Shown piece by piece: positions 9,401-16,681 of a DNA stretch of 64,000 nucleotides. This stretch comes from Mycolicibacillus parakoreensis (GTDB taxonomy: Bacteria > Actinomycetota > Actinomycetes > Mycobacteriales > Mycobacteriaceae): positions 1,302,001 to 1,366,000 of the forward strand of contig NZ_CP092365.1 of assembly GCF_022370835.2 (NCBI RefSeq), read 5' to 3'. Position 1 is the first letter of the stretch; every line of letters begins with the position of its first letter. The notes under the pieces were generated by a model. It ran no database searches. It was not told the DNA's origin and worked only from the letters and a program-made list of their open reading frames with translations. A program made the translations under genes and the position numbers.

Positions 9401-9936
9401 TGGCCGCCGCCGTCAGCGTTACGGACCCGGCTCGTGGTGCCGCGCAGATCCGCGCCGATCTGGCGGATTTGGTGCCGTCGCACATGGTTCCCCGCCACGT
9501 GCTGGTGATCGACGCGATCCCGTTCACCGTGGCCGGAAAGATCGATCGTCGCGCGGTTTCCGCTCATTTGACCGCTGCGGTCGCCACGGCGGGCTCGCCG
9601 GACTATCGGGCCCCGTCGACCCCGCTGGAGGCGGCACTGGCCGGTATCTTCGGCGCGGTGCTCGGTGCCGACCGGATCGGCGTCGATGACGACTTCTTCG
9701 CTCTGGGCGGGGATTCGGTTCTGGCCACCGCCGCCGTTGCGCGGGTCCGGACGTGGCTGGACGCCCCGGAGGCGATGGTGGCCGACATCTTCGCGACCCG
9801 TACGGTCGCGGAGTTGGCCGCTCGACTCAGCGCGCGTGAGCCCGATCCGGGCCGCCTGCACCGGGTTGCGGAAGTGTATCTGGAGATCATCGGCATGGAC
9901 GGCGCCGAGGTCCTAGACCAGATCGGTTCCCGCTGA
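6463..9936 (+). CDS. mbtB: MbtB, phenyloxazoline synthase NRPS (ArCP-Cy-A-PCP)
   Basis: 1157 residues from GTG 6463, with GGAGGGGAGG just upstream. Domains: aryl carrier protein (GLDSIR, Ser39); heterocyclisation domain with DMQAGDAMS near residue 224 instead of the HHxxxDG of condensation domains; adenylation domain (FTSGSTGAPKG near 690, WYRTGDLARY, GKIDRR); and peptidyl carrier (LGGDSVLATAAV, Ser1085). It joins salicylate to Ser or Thr and cyclises to the oxazoline. My reading of the specificity pocket is D-M-L-N-A-G-L-V-H-K, nearer the Thr than the Ser type. The protein ends soon after the PCP. M. tuberculosis MbtB is about 250 residues longer, the size of a thioesterase domain, which here is a separate gene (mbtT). 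The 3' end overlaps the convergent PPE gene by 24 bp. Confidence 0.96.
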   Translation: MADGAISVDEVRAEVAGLLGVASHSVDSGADLVEQGLDSIRMMTLAGRWRKQGIDIDFATLAADPTIEAWVERLAAATAPAPPPVPDPDEEPSAPFPLAPMQHALWVGRQDNQPLGGVAGHLYVEFDGTDLDPHRLSAAADALAARHPMLRVEFHPDGTQQIGSLDAGLPVAVNDLRDCCEADVEERLARTREDKSHQQLDGQVFELTLTRLPGGRSRLHVDLDMQAGDAMSYRTLMADLAALYGGSALPELTYTYRDYRRQMRRRSAHDDPAHVGDRQWWAQRLPDLPDPPRLPAAAHTTSRRSTRRWHWLDPRARDALFTAARARGVTPAMALAASFAHTVASWSASPRFLLNLPLFGREQLHPEVDDLVGDFTSSLLLDVDPGRAPTATERARHVQDVMRTAATHAGYSGLSVLRDLGRHRGTQVLAPVVFTSALGLGELFAPQVTDTFGQPVWIISQGPQVLLDAQVTEFDGGVLVNWDVREEAFLPGVVDAMFAHHVAEITRLTEDEAAWDAADPAALPAAQRAVRDAANATTAVPSGEALHDGFFRHADARPDAPAVFADCGDLTYGQLREQALAIAAALRANGIGAGDTVAVIGPKCAEQIPAVLGVVAVGAAYLPIGADQPPDRAAQILTAGSVRAALLCGDAPEPPVAALRVAEVLGARGGEHAEAVLPPSDPGALAYVLFTSGSTGAPKGVEVTHDAAMNTVEFFHRHFQIGPADRWLTLATLEADMSVLEIFGALCAGGAVVVVDEAQRTDPDRWVRLIETHRVTALNFMPGWLQMLLDAATDRGGAPLASLRTVAVGGDWVRPELARRLHAVAPDARFAGLGGATETAVHATICETVDPPADWVAVPYGIPLPNNACRVVDATGHDSPDWVPGELWVSGRGIARGYRGLPELTAQKFVAHQGRTWYRTGDLARYWPDGTLEFVGRADHRVKVSGYRIELGDVEAALRRVTAVTGAVAAVVEAGDSEVLAAAVSVTDPARGAAQIRADLADLVPSHMVPRHVLVIDAIPFTVAGKIDRRAVSAHLTAAVATAGSPDYRAPSTPLEAALAGIFGAVLGADRIGVDDDFFALGGDSVLATAAVARVRTWLDAPEAMVADIFATRTVAELAARLSAREPDPGRLHRVAEVYLEIIGMDGAEVLDQIGSR

Positions 9937-11268
9937 GGGGCCCGCATCGGTCCACGTCTCGGGTAACAGCGGGACGGTCTCGTGGACCGTGGCTCCGGCT
10001 GCGCGTGGGGCGTCGGCCTTGATGGCGGTCCCGCGGAACCCGGCGCGCTGATCGGAGGCCTGCACCGTCGGGGCGGTGTCGTCGAGATCGGCGAACTCGT
10101 CGCCGTGTCCGCTGCCGGTGGACCGTCGGCGATGGCGACGGGGGGACCGCACTCGGGGTTCGGGCGCCGGAACGCCGGCGGGCAGGGCGGTTCCCGGTAC
10201 GCCGGTGGTGCCCGGGCCGCGTGCCCCGGGGCCCGGATCGTCGTCGGGGCCGACGGCGGTCACCAGGTAGCCGATGGCGTCGATCCCGGGAGCGACAGGC
10301 GCCGAGGCGCCGCTGACCGCAGCGCCGGCGGGCATCGCCGACGTGGACGGGGAGCTCGGCATCGTCGTCGCCGGAGCGTCGGAGGCAACCGGGGCCTCGG
10401 GGCGCGCCGGGGGGTCGCCGGCGGCGAACACCCGGCCGGAGTCGTCGACCGCGGGCGGTGTCGGCAGGGGCGGGCGGCTCACCTCGGCCAGTCGGCCCAG
10501 ACCCGCCCCCAAGACCAGGGGCAGCGCCAGCGCGGCGGCGGGCCCCAGATAGAACGGCAACGGCCAGGGAACGACGTTGTATCCGATCGTGAACAGCAGC
10601 GGGCCCCAGGTCGCCAGAGCGACGGTCGGGTTCGTGAGAAAGTCGGTCAGCATCCGTCGCAGGGTGGCCGCCGGATCCTGGATCGCCGAATCCGGCGGTG
10701 TCGGGGTGCGGCGGGCCTCCGGGCTGTCGCGGCGCAGGACCGGCGGCGCGGACCGGGTGGGCGGGGCCGTGGCCAACGCCGCCCGTGAGGCCGCCTCATA
10801 GATGGTCATCGTGGTCGCGGCCTGGATCCACATCCGCACGTAGTCCGCCTCGTTCAGCGCGATCGGGATGGTGTTGATCCCGAAGAAGTTGGTCGCGGTC
10901 AAAACGGCGTGGGTGGTGTGGTTGGCGGCCAGTTCGGCGGGCGTCGGCATGGCCGCCAGCGCCACGCTGTAGGCGTCGGCCACCCTGTGATGCAGGGTCG
11001 CGGCGCGGGTGCTCGCGCAGCTGGTCTGGTTCAACCACGCCAGGTAGGGGCCGTGGGCACTCAGATACGCCTCCGCGCTCGGACCCTGCCAGGCACTCGC
11101 CTGCACCGTCGCGAGTTCGAGGGTCAGCTCGGTGGCGACCGCGGCATACTCGGCGGCGAGCATGTGCCACGCCTCGGCGGCACCCAGCAGTGCGGCGGGA
11201 CCGGGCCCGGCCGTCAACAGCGCTGCGTGCACCTCCGGCGGTGTCGCCAGCCAGACCGGATCAACCAC
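9913..11268 (-). CDS. PPE family protein resembling ESX-3 PPE4
   Basis: 451 residues. The N-terminal PPE domain of about 180 residues begins VDPVWLATPPEVHAALL. It contains the WxG-type segment SAWQGPSAEAYLSAHGPYLAWL and a run FFGINTIPIALNEADYVRMW that I recognise as typical of PPE4, the ESX-3 substrate. Next come hydrophobic segments around residues 220-270, then a Pro/Ala/Ser-rich linker and a C-terminal GFRGTAIK...PLLPETW block similar to the tails of ESX-linked PPEs. Start GTG 11268 is preferred over GTG 11280 because AGGGG lies 6 nt before it and it gives the canonical N-terminus. There is no PE partner beside it, which is unusual. It sits convergent to mbtB and divergent from mbtT. ESX-3 PE5-PPE4 is known to be needed for mycobactin iron use, so a dedicated role here is plausible but inferred. 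Confidence 0.93.
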   Translation of the reverse strand: MVDPVWLATPPEVHAALLTAGPGPAALLGAAEAWHMLAAEYAAVATELTLELATVQASAWQGPSAEAYLSAHGPYLAWLNQTSCASTRAATLHHRVADAYSVALAAMPTPAELAANHTTHAVLTATNFFGINTIPIALNEADYVRMWIQAATTMTIYEAASRAALATAPPTRSAPPVLRRDSPEARRTPTPPDSAIQDPAATLRRMLTDFLTNPTVALATWGPLLFTIGYNVVPWPLPFYLGPAAALALPLVLGAGLGRLAEVSRPPLPTPPAVDDSGRVFAAGDPPARPEAPVASDAPATTMPSSPSTSAMPAGAAVSGASAPVAPGIDAIGYLVTAVGPDDDPGPGARGPGTTGVPGTALPAGVPAPEPRVRSPRRHRRRSTGSGHGDEFADLDDTAPTVQASDQRAGFRGTAIKADAPRAAGATVHETVPLLPETWTDAGPSAGTDLV

Positions 11269-11285
11269 AGAGCCCCTCACCGCTC

Positions 11286-11336
11286 ATGAATCCGTAAATT
11301 CGAGAAATTCATATAAAAATATCCGCAGATGCGGAT
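11286..11336. promoter_or_regulatory. AT-rich segment with inverted repeat upstream of the PPE gene
   Basis: A strikingly AT-rich patch in a GC-rich region, ending in a perfect inverted repeat ATCCGC-AGAT-GCGGAT (11321-11336). It lies 18-68 bp before the PPE start on the minus strand and is probably its promoter/operator. It does not match IdeR; the regulator is unknown. The remaining gap up to the mbtT promoter (11337-11466) shows nothing I can name. Confidence 0.45.
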
Positions 11337-11466
11337 TTACATCTGGTCGCCGGCTGTGTCTCTCCTGGGTTTCCCGGGGGCTGGTGACGGGCGCCCGGTG
11401 GTGAGGTGATGGGCCGGCCCGGCGGGGCGTCACGGGCCGCGGGTGGGTGTGTCACCGCACCCTTCC

Positions 11467-11505
11467 GTAAGGTAGCCTTCGCTAAGTTAGGGCAGCCTGT
11501 ACTAA
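11467..11505. promoter_or_regulatory. Tandem IdeR boxes upstream of the mbtT-mbtH operon
   Basis: Box at 11487-11505 is TTAGGGCAGCCTGTACTAA, identical to the mbtB box. A second box at 11467-11485 (12 of 19 to consensus) abuts it with a 1-bp gap. The bases 11484-11506 are identical to 6418-6440 upstream of mbtB, so the two iron-regulated promoters share a common origin. This drives the leader ORF and the seven mbt genes downstream. Confidence 0.8.
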
Positions 11506-11522
11506 TAATCAGGGGAGTGCTT

Positions 11523-11591
11523 GTGAATCATGCCGCGGTGGGCAAGGCGGCGGCCCGTCCCGTTGTCACCCGACCCCCGCTGAACCGATGA
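11523..11591 (+). CDS. Putative 22-residue leader peptide before mbtT
   Basis: GTG at 11523 with AGGGGAG about 5 nt upstream, then 22 sense codons and TGA at 11589-11591. The TGA overlaps the mbtT ATG (11588) as ATGA. This ORF, not mbtT, owns the only good Shine-Dalgarno sequence, so mbtT translation may depend on termination here. The peptide is Ala/Arg/Pro-rich with no recognised motif. Alternatively mbtT starts at this GTG in a different species by frameshift; I see no evidence for that. Confidence 0.5.
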   Translation: MNHAAVGKAAARPVVTRPPLNR

Positions 11592-12349
11592 GCGCCGTCG
11601 GCGACGTCGTGACGACCACCGCGGGGTGGATCAAACGCCTGCCCGGGCGCGGTCGTTGCCCCCACGTCGGTGCCACCGTCATCTTCCCGCATGCCGGAGG
11701 TGCGGCGGTCGGCTACCGGCCGCTGGCCGCGGCGTTGGCCGCCGGCGGTGACACCTACATCGTGCAATACCCCGGCCGGGCCGAACGGTTCGCCGATCCG
11801 GCGCCCGCCACCTTGCCCGAGATGGCGTGCGAGCTGTTCGACGCCGCCGACTGGTCGCAGGTGGGCCCGTTGCGGCTATTCGGGCACAGCATGGGCGCCC
11901 TGGTCGCCTTCGAGTTCGCGCGCGTCGCCGAGCGCCGCGACACCGCCGTGCACACCCTGTGGGCGTCCGCCGGTCCGGCCCCGTCGGTAATCGCCGGGCT
12001 GCCGGATCTGCCCACCGACGATGCGGGACTGCTTGCCGATCTCACCGATATGGGCGGCACCGATCCACGCCTGCTCGCCGACGAGGAATTCCGCGCCATG
12101 CTCACCGACGCACTGCGCGGGGATTACCGGGCCCTCAACCGGTACGGCCGTGCGCCCGGCGAGACGATTCGCGCCGACATCCACGCCCTCGGCGGCCGCA
12201 GTGATCACCGGGTCACCGCCGACATGCTGCGCGCCTGGGTGCAGCACACTCGGGGGGCATTCACCTTGTCGTGGTATGACGGCGGGCACTTCTACCTGAC
12301 CGATCACGTCGCCAACGTCGCCGCTCAGGTCAATGACGATGCTCGATAA
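11588..12349 (+). CDS. mbtT: MbtT, type II thioesterase
   Basis: 253 residues, alpha/beta-hydrolase. Catalytic Ser lies in LFGHSMGALVAFEFARV near residue 98-105, and the catalytic His in YDGGHFYLTDH near 238. The N-terminus has FPHAGGAAVGYRPLAAAL, typical of type II thioesterases, which remove stalled or misloaded acyl groups from NRPS/PKS carrier domains. In M. tuberculosis the thioesterase is, by length, fused to the end of MbtB; here it is free-standing and begins the second mbt operon. The start overlaps a leader ORF stop, and the 3' end overlaps mbtC by 17 bp. Confidence 0.92.
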   Translation: MSAVGDVVTTTAGWIKRLPGRGRCPHVGATVIFPHAGGAAVGYRPLAAALAAGGDTYIVQYPGRAERFADPAPATLPEMACELFDAADWSQVGPLRLFGHSMGALVAFEFARVAERRDTAVHTLWASAGPAPSVIAGLPDLPTDDAGLLADLTDMGGTDPRLLADEEFRAMLTDALRGDYRALNRYGRAPGETIRADIHALGGRSDHRVTADMLRAWVQHTRGAFTLSWYDGGHFYLTDHVANVAAQVNDDAR

Positions 12350-13664
12350 GGGCTCTGCGAGCGGGGTTCTCGACCCCGATCCGGTGGTCATCGTCGGCAT
12401 GGCCGTCGAAGCGCCCGGTGACGTCGACACCGTGGATCGATACTGGGAGCTGTTGTCGCAGCAGCGCGAGGCGCTCGTCCCATTTCCCGAAGATCGAGGG
12501 TGGGCGGTGCGTGAGCTACTCGCCGGTTCGCGGCGGGAGGGCTTCAAACCCATTCACGACCAGGGTGGTTTCCTCACCGACGCCGCGGCGTTCGATCCGG
12601 AGTTCTTCGGAATCTCCCGCCGAGAGGCCACGGCGATGGACCCGCAGCAACGGGTCGCGCTGCGGGTGGCCTGGCGTGCGCTGGAGAGCGGCGGAATCAA
12701 CCCCGACGAGCTGGTCGGACAATCGGTCGGTTGTTACATCGGTGCCTCGGTCACCGGCTACGGGCCCGACATGGCGCAATACTCGCGCCACAGCGGACAT
12801 CTGATCACCGGTACCGCGCTCGGGGTGATCTCCGGCCGTATCGCCTACACGCTGGGATTGTCCGGGCCGGCGCTGACCGTGGACTCGTCGTGCGCGTCGG
12901 CGCTGGCCGCGTTCCATGTCGCGGTGCAAGGACTGCGTGCCGGCGACTGCGAGATGGCCGTGACCGGCGGTGTCTGTGTGATGGGATCACCGGGCTTCTT
13001 CATCGAGTTCTCCAAGCAACATGCGCTCTCCGACGACGGGCACTGCCGTCCCTACAGTCGCCGCGCCAGTGGAACCGTCTGGGCCGAAGGTGCGGGCATG
13101 TTCGTGCTGCAACGCAAGTCGGTCGCGTTGCGTCAGGGCCGGCGCATCATCGCCGAGGTCCGAGCCAGTGTCCTCAATCAAGATGGCCGGTCGGCGGGGC
13201 TGACGGCGCCCGACGGTCCGGCTCAAGTGAATCTGTTCCGAAGCGCAATCGAGCGTGCCGGCATCCGCCCCGAGCAGATCGGGATGGTCGAGGGCCACGG
13301 CACCGGAACACGGCTCGGCGACCGAACCGAGCTGCAGTCGCTGGCGCAGACCTACGGCGCCACCGCGGTCGGGCAGGGGCCGCTGTTGGGCTCGGTCAAA
13401 TCCAATGTCGGACACGCTCAGGCGGCCGCCGGCGCCCTGGGTTTGGTCAAGGTGCTGGTATCCGCGCGGCGCGAAACGGTGCCTCCCACACTGCACGTCG
13501 AGCAGGAGAGCAACGAAATCGACTGGGGAAGTCAGGGATTACGCCTCGCCAGGGAGATGACGCCGTGGCCCTCGAGCGACGGTCACCGGACCGGGGCGGT
13601 ATCGGCGTTCGGGATGAGTGGAACGAACGCGCATGTCATCGTCGCGGTACCGGAGGTCGCCTGA
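12333..13664 (+). CDS. mbtC: MbtC, polyketide ketosynthase
   Basis: 443 residues, a single ketosynthase. Active-site Cys in VDSSCASALAAFH, His in VEGHGTGTRLGD, second His in SNVGHAQAAAG: the full C-H-H triad. With MbtD it makes the beta-hydroxy acid inserted between the two lysine-derived units of mycobactin. Length agrees with M. tuberculosis MbtC (about 444). ATG 12333 lies inside mbtT; ATG 12339 is an alternative. The stop and mbtD start share one base (TGATG), so the two are coupled. Confidence 0.95.
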   Translation: MTMLDKGSASGVLDPDPVVIVGMAVEAPGDVDTVDRYWELLSQQREALVPFPEDRGWAVRELLAGSRREGFKPIHDQGGFLTDAAAFDPEFFGISRREATAMDPQQRVALRVAWRALESGGINPDELVGQSVGCYIGASVTGYGPDMAQYSRHSGHLITGTALGVISGRIAYTLGLSGPALTVDSSCASALAAFHVAVQGLRAGDCEMAVTGGVCVMGSPGFFIEFSKQHALSDDGHCRPYSRRASGTVWAEGAGMFVLQRKSVALRQGRRIIAEVRASVLNQDGRSAGLTAPDGPAQVNLFRSAIERAGIRPEQIGMVEGHGTGTRLGDRTELQSLAQTYGATAVGQGPLLGSVKSNVGHAQAAAGALGLVKVLVSARRETVPPTLHVEQESNEIDWGSQGLRLAREMTPWPSSDGHRTGAVSAFGMSGTNAHVIVAVPEVA

Positions 13665-16600
13665 TGTCAGCTCGCGTGCTGCCCGACGGCCGGACGCCGG
13701 TGCTGCTCTCGGCACATGCCGAGGCCCTGATCGGCCATGACGCCGCCGCGATCCTGCGCTACCTCGACCGGCGGGAGAGCCACGGTCACCACACCGGTGA
13801 CGGCACGGTCACCCCCGCGTCGGTGGCGGCCACCGTGCTGGGAACCCGCCGAATTCGACGACACCGGGCGGTCGTGCGTGCCCGCGACACGGCTGAACTG
13901 CGGGCCGGGTTGCAGGCGTTGACCGACGGCGCCGCTCATCCGCTGGTGGCCCGGTCCGCTACCGCGGCCCCGCTTTGCGCGTTCATCTTCCCCGGACAGG
14001 GTGGTCAATGGCCGGGGATGGGCGCCGACGCCTACGATTTGCTGCCGGAATACCGCGAGGAGGTGCAACGCTGCGACGCCGCGTTCACCCGGGCCGGGCA
14101 CCCGTCCCCGCGATCGCACCTGCTCGGTGAGCCGGGCCATCCGGCCGACCAGATACACATCCAGGGGTCACAATTCGTTCACGCTGCGGCACTGGCACGG
14201 GTGTGGCGGTCGTTTGACGTCATGCCCGACTGCACGGTCGGCCACAGTCTCGGTGAGATCGCCGCCGGCTACGTTGCCGGCGCGATCTCGCTACCGGACG
14301 CGGTCGCCGTGGTCGCCGCACGAGCCACGGTGCTCGGCGGTCTGCCGGGACGGTACGGGATGGCCGTTTTGGGCGCAGACCTACGACAAGCGCAGCACCT
14401 CGCGACCGAGACGCCGGGGTGGCTCGAGGTGGCGGTCGTCAACGCGCCCTCGTCAACGGTGCTCTCCGGCGACGCCGAGGCGATCCGCGCCGTGGTGCGA
14501 CGAGCTGAGCGCTCGGGGTTGTTCGTCCGCGAGTTGGCTGTGGATTTCCCCGCCCACACCAGTGCTCTGGAGCCGTTGCGTCCCACGCTGGCGGAACTGC
14601 TACCGGACTCGGCGTTCTCCGATTCCCCCGTGGCGTTCATCGGGTCCGCCACCGGCACGGTGGTCCCGGACGACGCCGAATTCGTCGACTATTGGTATGC
14701 GAACCTGCGCAACACCGTGCGGTTCGACCGTGCCGTTGGTGCCGCTCTGCACCGCGGTGTCGGTGCGTTCGTCGAACTCTCCGCTCACCCCTCGACGCAG
14801 TATGCGCTGACGGAATTGGTTGGTGACGATGATGATCCGATCATCGTCGGTTCGGGGCGACGTGACGCTGAATTCGGTGACGAACTCGCAGGAAGCATCG
14901 TTTCGGTCGCGCTGGGCAACCCCGACTACCGGTGGGCGAGGTTCGCCCCGCCCGGCGATCACCGGCCGCTGCCGGAGTTTCCCCACGCGCCGATGCAAAC
15001 CGTGCATCTGTGGGCGGAGCCCGACCCCCTGCCCGGCGACACCCCGGACGATGCGGTGATTCTCACCGCGTCCGAACAGTGGGTCCACCGACCGGACACC
15101 GGAGGTGACGGCGACACCGCGGACACCACGACGGTCGCGATCGTGGCGGCCGACCCCACCGGGGACGCCTTGGCCGGTCGTCTCCGCGCCGCTGCGGCCG
15201 CCGACCCGGGATGTCGCCGGGGGCAGCTCCCCGACGCCGAGACCGTGGTGGTGGTCGCCCCGGCGCTCGCCGACGAGGCCGCTGAATCGACGCAGACCGA
15301 TCCCCGTGGTGTCGCACTCGATTACCGGAAATACACCGACTCCTGCGCTCGGCGGATCTGGCTGGTCACCGTGGGCGGTGAGCGGGTGCGGTCCGACGAC
15401 CCGCCGCCGGTGCCGGTGCAGGCGGGTCTGGCCGCCTCCCACCGCTGCGTGGCCTTCGAATATCCCCACCAGCAGTTCGGTCACCTGGACCTGGCTGTGG
15501 CCGACATCGACGCCGACACCGCCGCCGCCTGCCTGGCGGTGCTGCGGGGCGATACCGCCGAGGCCGCCGTGCGTCCCGGCGACTCCGGGCCCGAGCACTA
15601 CCGGCGGACGCTGTCGGAAGACTCCCATGCCCCTCCGGCGTTGAGCAGCACCGAGTTCGACCAAGTGGTGATCACCGGTGGAAACGGATCGCTGGGACGA
15701 CGCTTCGCCCGTTACTGCATCGAACGCGGCGCCCGCCGCGTGGTGTTGTTGAGTCGGGGCGGCCTCGATCCCTCCACACTCAACGAACTCGCGGACGGCT
15801 TTCCGGTGGAAATCTCCGCCCCGACGTGCGATATCACCGACACCGCCAGACTGCAGACGATCGCTGCCGAGCACGGGGGCTCCGAAGCGGCGTCGCTACT
15901 GATTCACGCCGCCGGCGTCGGCCGATTCGCAGGACACCATCAGCTGACCCCGGCCGATTGGTCCACCGTATGCGGTGCGAAGGTCAACGGGCTGACCTCC
16001 ATGATCGACCACTGGCCGCTGCGACCGGAGGCACGGGTCATTGCGTGCTCGTCGATTTCGGGGGTGTGGGGAGGACAAGGCCACGCTGCCTACGCGGCGG
16101 CCAACCGGATGCTCGACGCGACGATCGAGTATCTACGCGCCCGGGGGCGCCGAGCCACCGCCGTGCGCTTCGGCCTGTGGCAAAACACCGGCGTCGCCGA
16201 TCCCGACGAAATCGCGCGCATCGAGCGGGCAGGGTTTGTGGCAATGGACCCCGGGCAGGCATTGCAAGCCGGATTGCGTGCGCACAGTGGTGATCCCCTC
16301 GTGTTCGCCGCCGACCCTGACCGCTTCCGTGTCTTCATCGAGAACCAGGGCCCTGCGGCGGCACTCGGTACGACGCCGTCGGAGCGCGGCGATCAGCAGC
16401 CGCTCACCGAGCTGGTGCCGGCCGCACTGGCCGGGGTGTTGAGCCTGCCCGACCCGGGCACGGTCGACCTCGGTGTTCCGCTGATCGACCTCGGTATCGA
16501 CTCGCTGCTCGCGCTCGATCTGCGCAAACGCCTCCGGCGGGGTGCCGGCAGCACGGTCGCCTTGGCTCGCCTCCTCGGCGGAATCACCGGTGCGGAGCTG

Positions 16601-16681
16601 ATCGCCGCCTTGCAAACCGCCGCACCAGCCTCAACAGCGGGATTGACACAGCCACAACGATGGGAATCTGTACGTGACTGA
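13664..16681 (+). CDS. mbtD: MbtD, polyketide synthase (AT-KR-ACP)
   Basis: 1005 residues, matching the family length. Acyltransferase domain: FPGQGGQWPGMG near residue 108 and catalytic Ser in VGHSLGEIAAGY near 195. Ketoreductase: nucleotide motif TGGNGSLGRRFA near 672 and the Ser/Tyr segment SSISGVWGGQGHAAYAAANR. Acyl carrier protein: LGIDSLLALDLRKR near 946. It has no KS of its own, which MbtC supplies. Together they extend and reduce a short acyl unit to the beta-hydroxy acid of mycobactin. Start ATG 13664 fits the TGATG junction with mbtC; an apparent longer frame upstream is antifeature over mbtC. Stop overlaps the mbtE GTG by 8 bp. Confidence 0.95.
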   Translation: MSARVLPDGRTPVLLSAHAEALIGHDAAAILRYLDRRESHGHHTGDGTVTPASVAATVLGTRRIRRHRAVVRARDTAELRAGLQALTDGAAHPLVARSATAAPLCAFIFPGQGGQWPGMGADAYDLLPEYREEVQRCDAAFTRAGHPSPRSHLLGEPGHPADQIHIQGSQFVHAAALARVWRSFDVMPDCTVGHSLGEIAAGYVAGAISLPDAVAVVAARATVLGGLPGRYGMAVLGADLRQAQHLATETPGWLEVAVVNAPSSTVLSGDAEAIRAVVRRAERSGLFVRELAVDFPAHTSALEPLRPTLAELLPDSAFSDSPVAFIGSATGTVVPDDAEFVDYWYANLRNTVRFDRAVGAALHRGVGAFVELSAHPSTQYALTELVGDDDDPIIVGSGRRDAEFGDELAGSIVSVALGNPDYRWARFAPPGDHRPLPEFPHAPMQTVHLWAEPDPLPGDTPDDAVILTASEQWVHRPDTGGDGDTADTTTVAIVAADPTGDALAGRLRAAAAADPGCRRGQLPDAETVVVVAPALADEAAESTQTDPRGVALDYRKYTDSCARRIWLVTVGGERVRSDDPPPVPVQAGLAASHRCVAFEYPHQQFGHLDLAVADIDADTAAACLAVLRGDTAEAAVRPGDSGPEHYRRTLSEDSHAPPALSSTEFDQVVITGGNGSLGRRFARYCIERGARRVVLLSRGGLDPSTLNELADGFPVEISAPTCDITDTARLQTIAAEHGGSEAASLLIHAAGVGRFAGHHQLTPADWSTVCGAKVNGLTSMIDHWPLRPEARVIACSSISGVWGGQGHAAYAAANRMLDATIEYLRARGRRATAVRFGLWQNTGVADPDEIARIERAGFVAMDPGQALQAGLRAHSGDPLVFAADPDRFRVFIENQGPAAALGTTPSERGDQQPLTELVPAALAGVLSLPDPGTVDLGVPLIDLGIDSLLALDLRKRLRRGAGSTVALARLLGGITGAELIAALQTAAPASTAGLTQPQRWESVRD

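Noticed and set aside
9913..9936. mbtB/PPE overlap as a frameshift in mbtB
   Set aside because: The mbtB carrier domain is complete before the overlap; the two genes are simply convergent.
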